Shown here: piece by piece, positions 1 through 7,306 of the stretch | How the letters are laid out: every line of letters begins with the position of its first letter | How positions within the stretch are numbered: the stretch's first letter is position 1 | From: Wenzhouxiangella sp. | Lineage (GTDB): Bacteria; Pseudomonadota; Gammaproteobacteria; Xanthomonadales; Wenzhouxiangellaceae | DNA: 7,306 nucleotides | Assembly: GCA_007127425.1 (NCBI GenBank) | Contig: SKZJ01000295.1 | Location: forward strand, 1 to 7,306 | Direction: 5' to 3' | The notes under the pieces: generated by a model | What the model saw: only the letters and a program-made list of their open reading frames with translations | What the model was told of the DNA's origin: nothing | Database searches by the model: none | Program-made: the position numbers and the translations under genes

Positions 1-472
<472 letters not shown>

Positions 473-541
473 CCCTGCTCCTATCCAGAAATCGAACACC
501 CCGAGCAATATCCCATTCATCCAAACAGCCTTCAGCGTCAA

Positions 542-2071
542 TCAGAGATCAAACTTGATGCCCTGGGCCAGCGGCATTTCGCGCGACCAGTTGATGGTAT
601 TGGTCTGTCGGCGCATGTAGGCCTTCCAGGCATCCGAGCCGGACTCGCGGCCGCCGCCGGTCTCCTTTTCGCCACCGAAGGCGCCGCCGATTTCCGCACC
701 GGAGGTGCCGATGTTGACGTTGGCGATGCCGCAGTCCGAGCCGCGATGCGACAGGAAGAATTCGGCGTTGCGGATATCGGTGGTGAAGATCGCCGAGGAC
801 AGGCCCTGGCGCACGTTGTTGTGCTTTTCCATGGCCTCTTCGAGCGTCTTGTAGGAGATCACGTAGAGGATCGGCGCGAAGGTTTCTTCCTGCACGATGT
901 CCCACTCGTTCTCGGCCTTGATGATGGTCGGCTCGACAAAAAAGCCGTCTCCGTCGATGCGTTTGCCGCCGGCGAGCACCTTGCCGCCAGCGGCTTTTGC
1001 ACGCTCGACCGCATTTTCGAAGCGCTCGACGGCACTCTCGTCGGTCAGCGGCCCCATCAGGGTGTTGGCGTCGAGCGGGTCGCCGATGCGGACCTGGCCG
1101 TAGGCCTTGACCAGTGTCTCGGTGACCTGCTCCTCGATCGACTCGTGCACGACCAGTCGGCGCGTGGTGGTGCAACGCTGCCCGGCCGTGCCGACGGCAC
1201 CGAAGACGATGGCCGGGATGGCCAGCTCCAGGTCGCCGGTTTCATCGAGGATGATGGCGTTGTTGCCGCCCAGTTCCAGCAGGCTCTTGCCCATGCGCTT
1301 GGCGACGCGCTCGCCGACCTTGCGGCCGACCTGGCTGGAGCCGGTAAACGACATCAGCGCCACGCGCTCGTCGTCGATGAAGCGCTCGGCAAGGGCATGG
1401 CCGTTTTCCATGAAGGAGGTGAACACCGGCGGGTAGTCGGTATCGGCCAGGGCCTCGTTGATGATGTTCTGTACCGCGGCACAGCACAGGACGCCCTTCG
1501 GCGAGGGTTTCCACACCGTGGCGTTGCCGCAGATGGCCGCGATGAAGGCGTTCCAGGCATAGACGGCCACCGGGAAGTTGAAGGCCGTAACGACGCCGAC
1601 CACGCCCAGCGGATGCCATTGGTCGTACATGCGGTGGCCGGGGCGTTCGGAATGCATGGTGTTGCCGTAGAGCATGCGCGACTGACCGAGGGCGAAGTCA
1701 CCGATGTCGATCATTTCCTGCACCTCGCCGTCGCCCTCGGGCTTGATCTTGCCCATTTCCAGCGACACCAGGCTACCCAGGGCGTCCTTGTAGTCGCGCA
1801 GGGCATCGTTGGCCAGGCGCACGGCGTTGCCTCGCTCCGGTGCCGGGATCATGCGCCAGGCTTCGGCGGCGTCCTGCGCCGTCCTGATCACCTTCTCGTA
1901 GTCGGCTTCGGTGGCGCTGGTTACGCGTGCAATGACGGACCCGTCGGTCGGGTTGATCGACTCGACCAGTTTGTCCTTGCCGACGGCCGAAAATTGGCCC
2001 GGGCCGAAGCAGGCGCCGGGGTTGATGTCTTTCAGCCCGAGGCGCTGGAGAAGTTCGCTGTGCTTGGTCAT
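542..2071 (-). CDS. amaB: ALDH7-family aldehyde dehydrogenase (alpha-aminoadipic semialdehyde / piperideine-6-carboxylate dehydrogenase type)
   Basis: This is an NAD-dependent aldehyde dehydrogenase of the antiquitin (ALDH7) family, which oxidises alpha-aminoadipic semialdehyde, in equilibrium with piperideine-6-carboxylate, during lysine breakdown in the cytosol. The chosen start at 2071 gives 509 residues, close to the usual 500-510. A longer reading from 2149 is open but starts upstream of a good promoter, while 2071 has an AAGGA ribosome site. Visible motifs: TAFNFP with the oxyanion-hole Asn at N165, VWKPSPKG (cofactor side) at 187-193, LLELGGNN with the general base E266, GQRCTTTRR with the nucleophile C300, and ETFAP with E396. 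The C-terminal stretch around 463-488 ([19 protein letters not shown]) is an ALDH7 hallmark. E119 and R299 match the positions I recall as contacting aminoadipate in human ALDH7A1 (E121, R301), which supports the substrate. The family call is firm; the substrate and the symbol are inference. The gene is divergent from rpoE. Confidence 0.92.
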   Translation of the reverse strand: MTKHSELLQRLGLKDINPGACFGPGQFSAVGKDKLVESINPTDGSVIARVTSATEADYEKVIRTAQDAAEAWRMIPAPERGNAVRLANDALRDYKDALGSLVSLEMGKIKPEGDGEVQEMIDIGDFALGQSRMLYGNTMHSERPGHRMYDQWHPLGVVGVVTAFNFPVAVYAWNAFIAAICGNATVWKPSPKGVLCCAAVQNIINEALADTDYPPVFTSFMENGHALAERFIDDERVALMSFTGSSQVGRKVGERVAKRMGKSLLELGGNNAIILDETGDLELAIPAIVFGAVGTAGQRCTTTRRLVVHESIEEQVTETLVKAYGQVRIGDPLDANTLMGPLTDESAVERFENAVERAKAAGGKVLAGGKRIDGDGFFVEPTIIKAENEWDIVQEETFAPILYVISYKTLEEAMEKHNNVRQGLSSAIFTTDIRNAEFFLSHRGSDCGIANVNIGTSGAEIGGAFGGEKETGGGRESGSDAWKAYMRRQTNTINWSREMPLAQGIKFDL

Positions 2072-2079
2072 GATCTGAA

Positions 2080-2088
2080 TTTCCTTCC
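2080..2088 (-). promoter_or_regulatory. Ribosome binding site of the ALDH gene
   Basis: On the minus strand the bases GGAAGGAAA lie ahead of the ATG at 2071, with AAGGA ending 10 nt from it. This supports the start at 2071 over the longer open frame from 2149. Confidence 0.65.
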
Positions 2089-2111
2089 GGTTCGCTACGT
2101 TCAAACCGTTC

Positions 2112-2140
2112 ATTATCGCATTGATGCCGGCTCGAGTCAG
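2112..2140 (-). promoter_or_regulatory. Sigma-70-type promoter for the ALDH gene
   Basis: Read on the minus strand there is a -35 CTGACT (2140-2135, 4 of 6 to TTGACA), a 17-bp spacer, and a -10 GATAAT (2117-2112, 5 of 6). A TGC directly before the -10 makes it an extended -10. Transcription would start near 2105, giving a leader of about 34 nt before the ATG at 2071. The spacing and the position both fit, so this is a well-supported prediction without experimental proof. Confidence 0.65.
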
Positions 2141-2247
2141 GGCGGGCATGATATTCTTGCCCGCTGGAATCGAGGGTGCCAGTACCTCTGTCCGCCGGCC
2201 GTACTTCGGTCAGGCCGGATTCGTGTGTATTCTGTAGTCTCGAAATC

Positions 2248-2275
2248 GAAACTATCCGGCCGGGACGTGGTCAGT
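2248..2275 (+). promoter_or_regulatory. Candidate ECF (sigma-E) autoregulatory promoter of rpoE
   Basis: GAAACT at 2248-2253 resembles the sigma-E -35 element (GGAACTT), and TCAGT at 2271-2275 resembles its -10 element (TCTGA/TCAAA), with a 17-bp spacer. Transcription would start near 2281, about 40 nt before the rpoE start. Autoregulation is the rule for rpoE/algU operons, which raises the prior, but the match is partial. A second, weaker possibility is a sigma-70 -10-like TATTCT at 2228-2233, which lacks a good -35. Confidence 0.35.
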
Positions 2276-2320
2276 TCACCATGTAGCCCGGCCGTCAGCA
2301 AGGAACCGAGGGCGGCCCAG

Positions 2321-2902
2321 ATGGGCGAACGGGAAGTCGATCAACAACTGGTAGAGCGTGTCCAGAAAGGAGACAAGAAGGCGTTCGATCTGCTGGTATT
2401 GAAGTACCAGCACAAGATCATCAGCCTGATTTCACGTTATGTCTCCGATCATGCCGAAGCGATGGACGTCGCCCAGGAAGCCTTCATCAAGGCCTACCGG
2501 GCGTTGCCGCGCTTTCGCGGTGACAGCGCGTTTTACACCTGGATCTACCGGATCGCCATCAATACCGCCAAGAATCACCTGGTCGCACAGGGGCGCCGTC
2601 CGCCACTATCCGATGTTGATGCACAGGATGCGGAACAATTTCAGGTCGACACGCGTCTCAAGGAGCAGGGTTCGCCCGAACATGAGCTGCTCAAGCAGGA
2701 AATCGAGAGCACCATCAACGAGGCGATCGCCGATTTACCCGAAGACCTGCGCGTCGCTATTACGCTCAGGGAATTGGAAGGTATGAGCTATGAAGAGATC
2801 GCGACCACCATGGATTGCCCGATCGGCACCGTGCGATCAAGAATCTTTCGGGCCCGAGAGGCCATCGATACACGCCTCCGGCCCCTGCTGGACAACCAAT
2901 GA
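2321..2902 (+). CDS. rpoE: Envelope-stress ECF sigma factor RpoE / AlgU
   Basis: RpoE directs RNA polymerase to envelope-stress promoters. It is held inactive at the membrane by RseA and freed when RseA is degraded. The protein has 193 residues, the usual size (E. coli RpoE is 191). Region 2 spans about 22-92 and includes DVAQEAFIKAYRALPRFRGD at 49-68, followed by the -10-reading stretch FYTWIYRIAINTAKNHLVAQ at 71-90. Region 4 spans about 132-183 and carries the helix-turn-helix for the -35 (SYEEIATTMDCPIGTVRSRI, 156-175). Near-identity to E. coli RpoE in these blocks makes the call very secure. The ATG at 2321 has GAGGG at 2308-2312 as ribosome site. The reading frame stays open far upstream, but that part is antisense to the ALDH gene and has no RpoE similarity. 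It is the first gene of the operon, 16 nt before rseA, and is probably autoregulated. Confidence 0.97.
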   Translation: MGEREVDQQLVERVQKGDKKAFDLLVLKYQHKIISLISRYVSDHAEAMDVAQEAFIKAYRALPRFRGDSAFYTWIYRIAINTAKNHLVAQGRRPPLSDVDAQDAEQFQVDTRLKEQGSPEHELLKQEIESTINEAIADLPEDLRVAITLRELEGMSYEEIATTMDCPIGTVRSRIFRAREAIDTRLRPLLDNQ

Positions 2903-2918
2903 TTACGGACGATAGACG

Positions 2919-3548
2919 ATGAGTGAATCGAACCGGGAACACCTCTCTTGCCTGATGGATGGGGAGCTCGACCGAAGCGCGCAGCAATTCCTGTTGCGAC
3001 GAATGGCCGAAGACTCCGAGATGAAGGACGCCTGGCGACGATTCCACACAGTTCGTGCCTGCATGCATGGTGAAATGCTCGCTGTCGGCAATCTCGCCGA
3101 CCGGGTTGCCGCCGTGATTTCCGACGAGCCGGAAGCCGGTTCCGGCGGACGCATGGCGGCCTGGTTCAAGCCGGTCGCCGGTGGAGCGATTGCCGCCAGT
3201 GTGGCACTTGTGGCCATCGTCGGCATCAATTCCAGCATGCTCGACCGCCACGCCGATCCCTCTGAACAGCAGGGCTTCGTCAGTCAGTCCACCTCGCTTG
3301 ACAAGCCCTTCGCGCGATCGACAGTGCCTTCGACCGTTCCCGTCAGCTTCTCGGAAACCACCGCGGCCGAACGCCAGCGCATCAGCGGTCATGTGCTCCG
3401 CCACCACCAGGCTTCCGGGGGTGCCGGTTTCATTTCCTACGCGCCCATCGTGACCGGTATCAGAAGTGAAGGGGTCGAAATCCAGTTCCAGCCACGTCAG
3501 GCCGATGATGAAGCTCAAAGCAGAGCAGCGCGCGCTGCAGAGCGCTAA
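2919..3548 (+). CDS. rseA: Anti-sigma-E factor RseA / MucA
   Basis: RseA is a single-pass inner-membrane protein whose cytoplasmic part binds RpoE. Under stress a DegS-type protease cuts its periplasmic part and then RseP cuts the membrane segment, releasing the sigma factor. The protein has 209 residues, between MucA (about 194) and E. coli RseA (216). The N-terminal sigma-binding domain spans about 1-75 and shows family features: REHLSCLMDGELD at 6-18 and a WRRFHTVRACMHGE segment at 39-52. One hydrophobic segment at about 85-105 (PVAGGAIAASVALVAIVGIN) is the membrane anchor. The remaining 105 residues would be periplasmic, including ERQRISGHVLRHHQ at 151-164 and SYAPIVTG at 173-180, which resemble the conserved C-terminal RseA block that RseB binds. 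It follows rpoE by 16 nt with only a weak ribosome site, so translation may be coupled. The position and domain layout make the call firm. Confidence 0.93.
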   Translation: MSESNREHLSCLMDGELDRSAQQFLLRRMAEDSEMKDAWRRFHTVRACMHGEMLAVGNLADRVAAVISDEPEAGSGGRMAAWFKPVAGGAIAASVALVAIVGINSSMLDRHADPSEQQGFVSQSTSLDKPFARSTVPSTVPVSFSETTAAERQRISGHVLRHHQASGGAGFISYAPIVTGIRSEGVEIQFQPRQADDEAQSRAARAAER

Positions 3549-3552
3549 TTCG

Positions 3553-4569
3553 ATGATCGGCGACCTCCGATTCCTGCAGATCCTGGCCGTGACGCTTTTC
3601 CTGCTCGGCGGTCTGGTAACTGCCCAGGTGCAGGCAGACGATCAGGCCGATGATGATGTCCAGCGCTGGCTCGATCGTATGGCCCGTGCCGTCGAGACGC
3701 TGAACTACCGCGGCACCCTTGTGCATGTTCGCGAGGATCGCGTCGATACGCTTCGCATCATTCACCGGTCCGACGAAGGCGGGGTGCGCGAACGCATTTA
3801 CGCCATCGACGGTGAGCCGCGCGAAGTGCTGCGGGATGGCAACAAGGTGCGTTGTCTGCTCCCCGGTGACCAGCCGCAAGTTCTGGAAAGCCAGCTGGCC
3901 GGTCGGCTACTGCCGAACCTGCCGGTCAATCGCCTCACCAGCCCGGAGTCGGCCTACAACATGTCGATGTCGGGTAAGGAGCGCGTTGCCGGCCTGGCCA
4001 CACAAATCGTGACCATCGAGCCGCGCGATGAATATCGCTACGGCTACCGGCTGTGGCTGGAAGAGAGCACTGCCATGCTGTTGCGCTATGCGCTGATCGA
4101 TCCGGAAGGCCGTCAACTGCAGCAGTTGTCGTTCACCAGCATCGAAATGGGAGCGACGATTTCCGACGCCGAGCTGGAGCCGGCGATGGTTGATGCGCCC
4201 AGGGTGCTGACCACTCGCCTGGAAGACACCGATGGCCGGATTCGTACCGGACGTCGCCACGAGGCTTTCCGTGGCCGCGTGCCCCCCGGCTTCCGGCTGG
4301 CCAATGTCGGCCGCGGCCGCTCTGAAAGTGGCGAGGAATTCGAGCACCTGCTGTTCAGCGACGGCCTGGCCAGCTTCTCCATCTACATCGAGAATGCAGC
4401 CCCCGGTTCGGTGGGCGGTCGAATCAAGGCGATGGGAGCCTTGCATGTATTCACCGAGCAGAGCGACGGGCGCTCATTGACCGTCGTCGGCGAAGTGCCT
4501 GCAGCAACCGTCGAGTATGTCGGCCAACGTTTTCGGCGGGGTGGTGAGGGCACTCGGTCGAACGAATGA
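3553..4569 (+). CDS. rseB: Periplasmic sigma-E regulator RseB / MucB
   Basis: RseB binds the periplasmic part of RseA and protects it from the first protease. It is thought to let go when it senses mislocalised lipopolysaccharide or lipoprotein. With the start at 3553 the protein has 338 residues (E. coli RseB 318). That start gives a normal signal peptide (charged start, hydrophobic 6-23, likely cut after VQA at residue 28) and lies 4 nt after the rseA stop. Upstream in-frame ATGs at 3466, 3505 and 3508 would overlap rseA and put 15 to 29 residues ahead of the signal peptide, so I prefer 3553. The N-terminal lipoprotein-like domain (about 30-220) includes NYRGTLVHVRED at 51-62 and DEYRYGYRLWLEE at 159-171. 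The C-terminal domain (about 235-330) includes FSDGLASFSIYIE at 268-280. All are RseB family signatures. The stop overlaps the rseC start (ATGA). Confidence 0.93.
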   Translation: MIGDLRFLQILAVTLFLLGGLVTAQVQADDQADDDVQRWLDRMARAVETLNYRGTLVHVREDRVDTLRIIHRSDEGGVRERIYAIDGEPREVLRDGNKVRCLLPGDQPQVLESQLAGRLLPNLPVNRLTSPESAYNMSMSGKERVAGLATQIVTIEPRDEYRYGYRLWLEESTAMLLRYALIDPEGRQLQQLSFTSIEMGATISDAELEPAMVDAPRVLTTRLEDTDGRIRTGRRHEAFRGRVPPGFRLANVGRGRSESGEEFEHLLFSDGLASFSIYIENAAPGSVGGRIKAMGALHVFTEQSDGRSLTVVGEVPAATVEYVGQRFRRGGEGTRSNE

Positions 4570-5036
4570 ACGCCGCAGTCGCCTGGCAGGTTGCCGAGGT
4601 GCTGGAGTCCGGCAACGGGCATATCCGATTGCGATTTTCGCGTCCCGATTCCTGCCAGCGCTGCATGCGGGGCGAAGGCTGCGGGGCCGGCGTGTTCAGC
4701 GCCTTGTTTTCCCGTCGCACCACGGAAGTCGAGATGCCCGTCGAACTTGAAGTTGTTGCCGGTCAGTGGGTGCGCGTCGGGATATCCACCCGAAGCCTGG
4801 CGCTGAGCGCGCTGGCCGTTTACGGCCTGCCTCTGGTCGGCTTCATTGTCGGCACATTGCCTGCTTACTGGTGGGTCAACGCCCCCCTGTGGCGCGACCT
4901 GCTTTCGCTCGGCGGCGGTGTGCTGGTGGCCGCGTTGGCCTGGCGCATGGGTGATTCGATCATTCGATTCGCCCGACAGCCGGTCGTTGAGCCATTGTCT
5001 TGCAGACCGGACGCCACCAAGTCATCAACCATCTAG
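4566..5036 (+). CDS. rseC: SoxR-reducing-system / sigma-E regulator protein RseC (MucC)
   Basis: RseC is a small inner-membrane protein encoded in rpoE/algU operons. It is related to a subunit of the system that reduces SoxR, and its role in the stress response is modest and poorly defined. The protein has 156 residues, the normal length. A soluble N-terminal part carries the family's cysteine cluster, C30-x2-C33-x5-C39 inside DSCQRCMRGEGCGAG (28-42). Two membrane segments follow, at about 77-103 and 111-127, with a short Trp-rich loop (YWWVNAPLWRD) between them. Its ATG overlaps the rseB stop as ATGA, a clear sign of translational coupling. A fourth cysteine (C146) sits in the short C-terminal tail, which I do not recognise as conserved. 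The call rests on position, size, cysteine motif and topology. Confidence 0.9.
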   Translation: MNAAVAWQVAEVLESGNGHIRLRFSRPDSCQRCMRGEGCGAGVFSALFSRRTTEVEMPVELEVVAGQWVRVGISTRSLALSALAVYGLPLVGFIVGTLPAYWWVNAPLWRDLLSLGGGVLVAALAWRMGDSIIRFARQPVVEPLSCRPDATKSSTI

Positions 5037-5064
5037 TCAACTCAATCAGAATTCCGGAGCAAAG

Positions 5065-6489
5065 ATGCCGAAACGAATCCTTGCCATAGCCCTGCTGCTT
5101 GCCGTGTTCGCGCTGCAGCACGCTCAGGCCGCCCGCGACGACTTCACCGATCTGGTGGAGCAGTCCATTCCGGCGGTGGTCAATATCGAAACCACGCGCT
5201 TCGGTTCGCGCCCTTCGGAGCAGCCGGAAGAGCGTAGCGGCATGCCGGAGGATCTCCCCGAGATGTTCCGGCGCTTTTTCGATCCGCACGGACAGGGGCC
5301 GCGTGGCCGGCCTGACCGTCGCGGCGGTGGGTCGGGTTTCATCATCGACGAAGACGGTCTGGTCATCACCAATCATCACGTGATTGACGGTGCCGATGAA
5401 ATCATCGTTCGTCTTGCCGACCGGCGTGAATTCGAGGCTGAACTGGTCGGCTCGGATCCCCAGACCGATATCGCGGTACTGCGCATCGACGCCGACGGGT
5501 TGCCGACCCTGGCATTCGGCGAAACACAGTCATTGCGGCCGGGTGAATGGGTCATTGCCATCGGTTCGCCCTTCCAGTTCGAGCAATCGGTGAGCGCGGG
5601 TATCGTCAGTGCCAAGGGGCGGACCCAGGGAGCACAACAACAGTATGTGCCGTTCATTCAGACCGACGTGGCCATCAATCGCGGCAACTCCGGCGGGCCG
5701 CTGATTCGCATCGACGGCAGCGTGGTCGGGATCAATTCATGGATTCTCAGCTCCCACGGCGGCAACATTGGTCTGTCATTTTCGATTCCGGTCGAAGTTG
5801 CGATGAACTCGGTCGATCAGTTGCTCGAACATGGCCGCGTACGGCGCGGTTACCTGGGCGTCGAGATCGGTGAGGTCACGCGTGATCACGCCGATGCTGC
5901 CGATCTTGACCGACCGGTGGGTGCGCTGGTCAGCCGGGTGCAGCCCGACAGTGCGGCCGAAGCCGCCGGCGTCGAGGTGGGCGATATCATCATAGAATTC
6001 AACGGCATGCCCGTCGAGCGCAGCGGCGATCTGCCGCCGATGGTCGGGATGGTGCGTCCCGGCAGTGACGTCGAACTCGTGGTCTGGCGCTGGGGTGAGC
6101 GCAAGGCCTTGACCACCAGCCTGCAGGAACTCGAAGAGGATGACACGGCCGTGCCGGGAGGTGAGGAGCGTGCCGAACCGACCAATGCGCTTGGCCTGGA
6201 GGTGGAGCCGCTGACGTCCGAGATGCGCCGACGCATGGGCGATCCGGACGGTGGTGTGCTGATCCGTGAAGTCGAAAGCGATAATGCCTACCGCGCCGGT
6301 GTGCGACGCGGACAGGTGATCTTGATGATCAATAACCAACGTATCGGTAGCATGGATGATTTCAACGCCATCGTCGAGTCGTTGCCGGATGGGCGCACGG
6401 TAGCCCTGCTGGTTCAGCGCTCCGACGGCAATACGGCATTCATCGCCTACCAGCCCGAGGTCTTGCCGGAAGACGGCCAGGCGGACTGA
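5065..6489 (+). CDS. mucD: Periplasmic HtrA/DegP-type serine protease MucD
   Basis: MucD is a periplasmic serine endoprotease and chaperone that removes misfolded envelope proteins; in Pseudomonas its loss activates AlgU. The protein has 474 residues, the same size as P. aeruginosa MucD as I recall it. The ATG at 5065 has GGAG at 5056-5059 as ribosome site and starts a signal peptide (hydrophobic 5-17, likely cut after HAQA at 22). An upstream in-frame reading exists from 4846 but it overlaps rseC and lacks the signal sequence. The trypsin-like domain has the triad H105 (TNHHVIDGA), D135 (TDIAVLRID) and S209 (NRGNSGGPL). Two PDZ domains follow, at about 263-352 (starting RGYLGVEIG) and about 375-465. 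The motif INRGNSGG has Arg where many relatives have Pro, and TNHHV replaces the commoner TNNHV; neither touches the triad. It lies 28 nt after rseC and closes the operon. Confidence 0.95.
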   Translation: MPKRILAIALLLAVFALQHAQAARDDFTDLVEQSIPAVVNIETTRFGSRPSEQPEERSGMPEDLPEMFRRFFDPHGQGPRGRPDRRGGGSGFIIDEDGLVITNHHVIDGADEIIVRLADRREFEAELVGSDPQTDIAVLRIDADGLPTLAFGETQSLRPGEWVIAIGSPFQFEQSVSAGIVSAKGRTQGAQQQYVPFIQTDVAINRGNSGGPLIRIDGSVVGINSWILSSHGGNIGLSFSIPVEVAMNSVDQLLEHGRVRRGYLGVEIGEVTRDHADAADLDRPVGALVSRVQPDSAAEAAGVEVGDIIIEFNGMPVERSGDLPPMVGMVRPGSDVELVVWRWGERKALTTSLQELEEDDTAVPGGEERAEPTNALGLEVEPLTSEMRRRMGDPDGGVLIREVESDNAYRAGVRRGQVILMINNQRIGSMDDFNAIVESLPDGRTVALLVQRSDGNTAFIAYQPEVLPEDGQAD

Positions 6490-6520
6490 TGAAGTCCGGC
6501 GAGCGGGCGACATGACCCGC

Positions 6521-6533
6521 TATAATCAGCGTG
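6521..6533 (+). promoter_or_regulatory. Candidate promoter -10 (TATAAT) and start site for lepA
   Basis: A perfect TATAAT lies at 6521-6526, 32 nt after the mucD stop, in the context cccgcTATAATcagcgtg. The expected start is near G6533. I see no TTGACA-like -35 at 16 to 18 bp spacing and no TG for an extended -10, so the call rests on the perfect -10 and its position between two genes. The initial transcript would begin G followed by six U. Confidence 0.55.
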
Positions 6534-6546
6534 TTTTTTGACCTTC

Positions 6547-6573
6547 CGCCCCCGGGTCTGCCCGGGGGCGTTT
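6547..6573 (+). terminator. GC-rich terminator-like hairpin between mucD and lepA
   Basis: Positions 6547-6556 (cgcccccggg) pair perfectly with 6561-6570 (cccgggggcg) around a 4-nt loop TCTG, followed by TTT then cgatt. It could end the rpoE-mucD transcript, or act as an attenuator in the lepA leader, because it lies downstream of the TATAAT at 6521. The T tract is only three long, so efficiency as an intrinsic terminator is uncertain. On the opposite strand the hairpin is followed by no T run. Confidence 0.6.
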
Positions 6574-6586
6574 CGATTGGGAATTT

Positions 6587-7306
6587 ATGACTGATACCCG
6601 CCGCATCCGAAATTTTTCCATCATCGCGCATGTCGACCACGGCAAGTCGACGCTGGCCGACCGCTTCATCCAGGTGTGTGGAGGACTAACCACTCGCGAA
6701 ATGGCGGAGCAGGTGCTCGACTCGATGGACCTTGAGCGCGAGCGTGGCATCACCATCAAGGCCCAGAGCGTGACGCTGGATTACGAGGCGTCCGACGGCG
6801 AGACCTACCAGCTCAATTTCATTGACACGCCGGGCCACGTGGATTTTTCCTATGAGGTCTCGCGCTCGCTGGCCGCCTGTGAAGGCGCGCTGCTGGTCGT
6901 CGATGCCGCCCAGGGGGTCGAGGCCCAGAGCGTCGCCAACTGCTATACCGCCGTAGAGCAGGGCCTGGAAGTGATTCCGGTGATCAACAAGATCGATCTT
7001 CCCGCCGCCGATCCCGAACGCGTCAAGGTCCAGATCGAGGACATTATCGGTATCGATGCATCCGATGCCCTGCTGGTCAGTGCCAAGACCGGCAACGGTG
7101 TGCGCGAGATTCTCGAAGCGCTGGTCAAGCGTATCCCGGCTCCAGAGGACCGCTCCGATGCCCCGCTCAAGGCCCTGATTATCGATTCCTGGTTCGATAA
7201 TTACCTGGGCGTCAATTCCCTGGTGCGCATCAAGGAAGGCAAGCTCAAAAAGGGTGAAAAGATCCGCGTGATGTCGACCGGCGAGGAGTACGGCGCTGAC
7301 CAGATC
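6587..7306 (+). CDS. lepA: Elongation factor 4 (LepA), N-terminal part
   Basis: LepA is a translational GTPase that binds the ribosome and affects elongation, back-translocation and initiation. The first 240 codons of about 600 are visible; the gene runs off the window. All G motifs are present: AHVDHGKS (14-21), ERGIT in the switch I region (52-56), DTPGH (80-84), NKID (134-137) and SAK (165-167). The beginning of domain II follows at about 194-240 ([20 protein letters not shown]). The spacing and the stretch [20 protein letters not shown] (27-46) are typical of LepA rather than EF-G or TypA. The ATG at 6587 has GGGA at 6579-6582 just ahead. In many gammaproteobacteria lepA follows mucD and precedes lepB and rnc, which fits this position; here it appears to have its own promoter. 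Confidence 0.96.
   Translation, partial: MTDTRRIRNFSIIAHVDHGKSTLADRFIQVCGGLTTREMAEQVLDSMDLERERGITIKAQSVTLDYEASDGETYQLNFIDTPGHVDFSYEVSRSLAACEGALLVVDAAQGVEAQSVANCYTAVEQGLEVIPVINKIDLPAADPERVKVQIEDIIGIDASDALLVSAKTGNGVREILEALVKRIPAPEDRSDAPLKALIIDSWFDNYLGVNSLVRIKEGKLKKGEKIRVMSTGEEYGADQI

Noticed and set aside
2195..2218. CCGGCC/GGCCGG inverted pair upstream of rpoE as a possible operator
   Set aside because: Only 6 bp per arm of pure GC; such matches are common in this base composition and nothing else supports an operator.
2281..2286. ATG-TAG minimal start-stop in the rpoE leader
   Set aside because: There is no ribosome site before it, and a six-base match of this kind is expected by chance.
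746..2320. Very long open frame on the + strand running in frame into rpoE (718 codons in total)
   Set aside because: The upstream 525 codons are antisense to the ALDH gene, whose protein is clearly real. The translation is low-complexity Asp/Val/Gly/His-rich as expected for a shadow of GC-biased codons, and RpoE similarity begins only at 2321.
4743..4766. GAACTT followed by TCAG inside rseC, a possible sigma-E promoter for mucD
   Set aside because: The -35-like box is perfect but the spacer is only 14 bp, short of the 16 to 17 expected, and it lies about 300 bp before mucD inside a coding sequence. An internal mucD promoter is possible but this is not good evidence for it.
5776..6513. 245-codon open frame on the minus strand opposite mucD
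   Set aside because: It lies opposite the protease PDZ domains, shows no recognisable domain and fits a codon-bias shadow.

Overview
The window is high-GC gammaproteobacterial chromosome carrying core genes. The best anchor is a contiguous set on the + strand: rpoE/algU, rseA/mucA, rseB/mucB, rseC/mucC and a mucD/degP-type protease, followed by lepA. This order is known from Pseudomonas and other gammaproteobacteria. The protein sequences and an intergenic heptad repeat (TCCCGAG units) suggest a relative of the Xanthomonadales/Wenzhouxiangellaceae, but that placement is an inference from memory, not a computed one.

Layout. 1-242 (- strand) is the N-terminal 80 codons of a class 2 dihydroorotate dehydrogenase (pyrD), cut off by the window edge. 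243-541 holds no gene. It contains two oppositely oriented tracts of a 7-bp repeat that form a perfect 24-bp inverted repeat around about 150 bp, and one tract abuts the pyrD start codon. 542-2071 (- strand) is an ALDH7-family (antiquitin-type) aldehyde dehydrogenase with a good sigma-70 promoter. 2072-2320 is the divergent control region between it and rpoE. 2321-6489 (+ strand) is the envelope-stress operon. 6490-6586 carries a TATAAT promoter element, a T6 tract and a perfect 10-bp GC hairpin. 6587 to the end is the first 240 codons of lepA (EF4).

How the genes work together. RpoE is the envelope-stress sigma factor. RseA is a single-pass inner-membrane anti-sigma factor that holds it, and RseB is the periplasmic protein that binds the outer part of RseA and shields it from proteolysis. 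RseC is a small membrane protein with a cysteine cluster. MucD is a periplasmic HtrA-type protease that clears misfolded protein and so dampens the signal. The genes are tightly packed (a 16-nt gap, a 4-nt gap, a 4-nt overlap and a 28-nt gap), consistent with one operon. The ALDH and pyrD are not functionally linked to it in any way the sequence shows.

Novelty. Most of the window is a well-known core locus and I do not see a new multi-gene system. The parts that known genes do not explain are the inverted heptad-repeat element at 245-472 and the lepA leader, where a T6 initially transcribed tract and a terminator-like hairpin sit between the promoter and the start codon.
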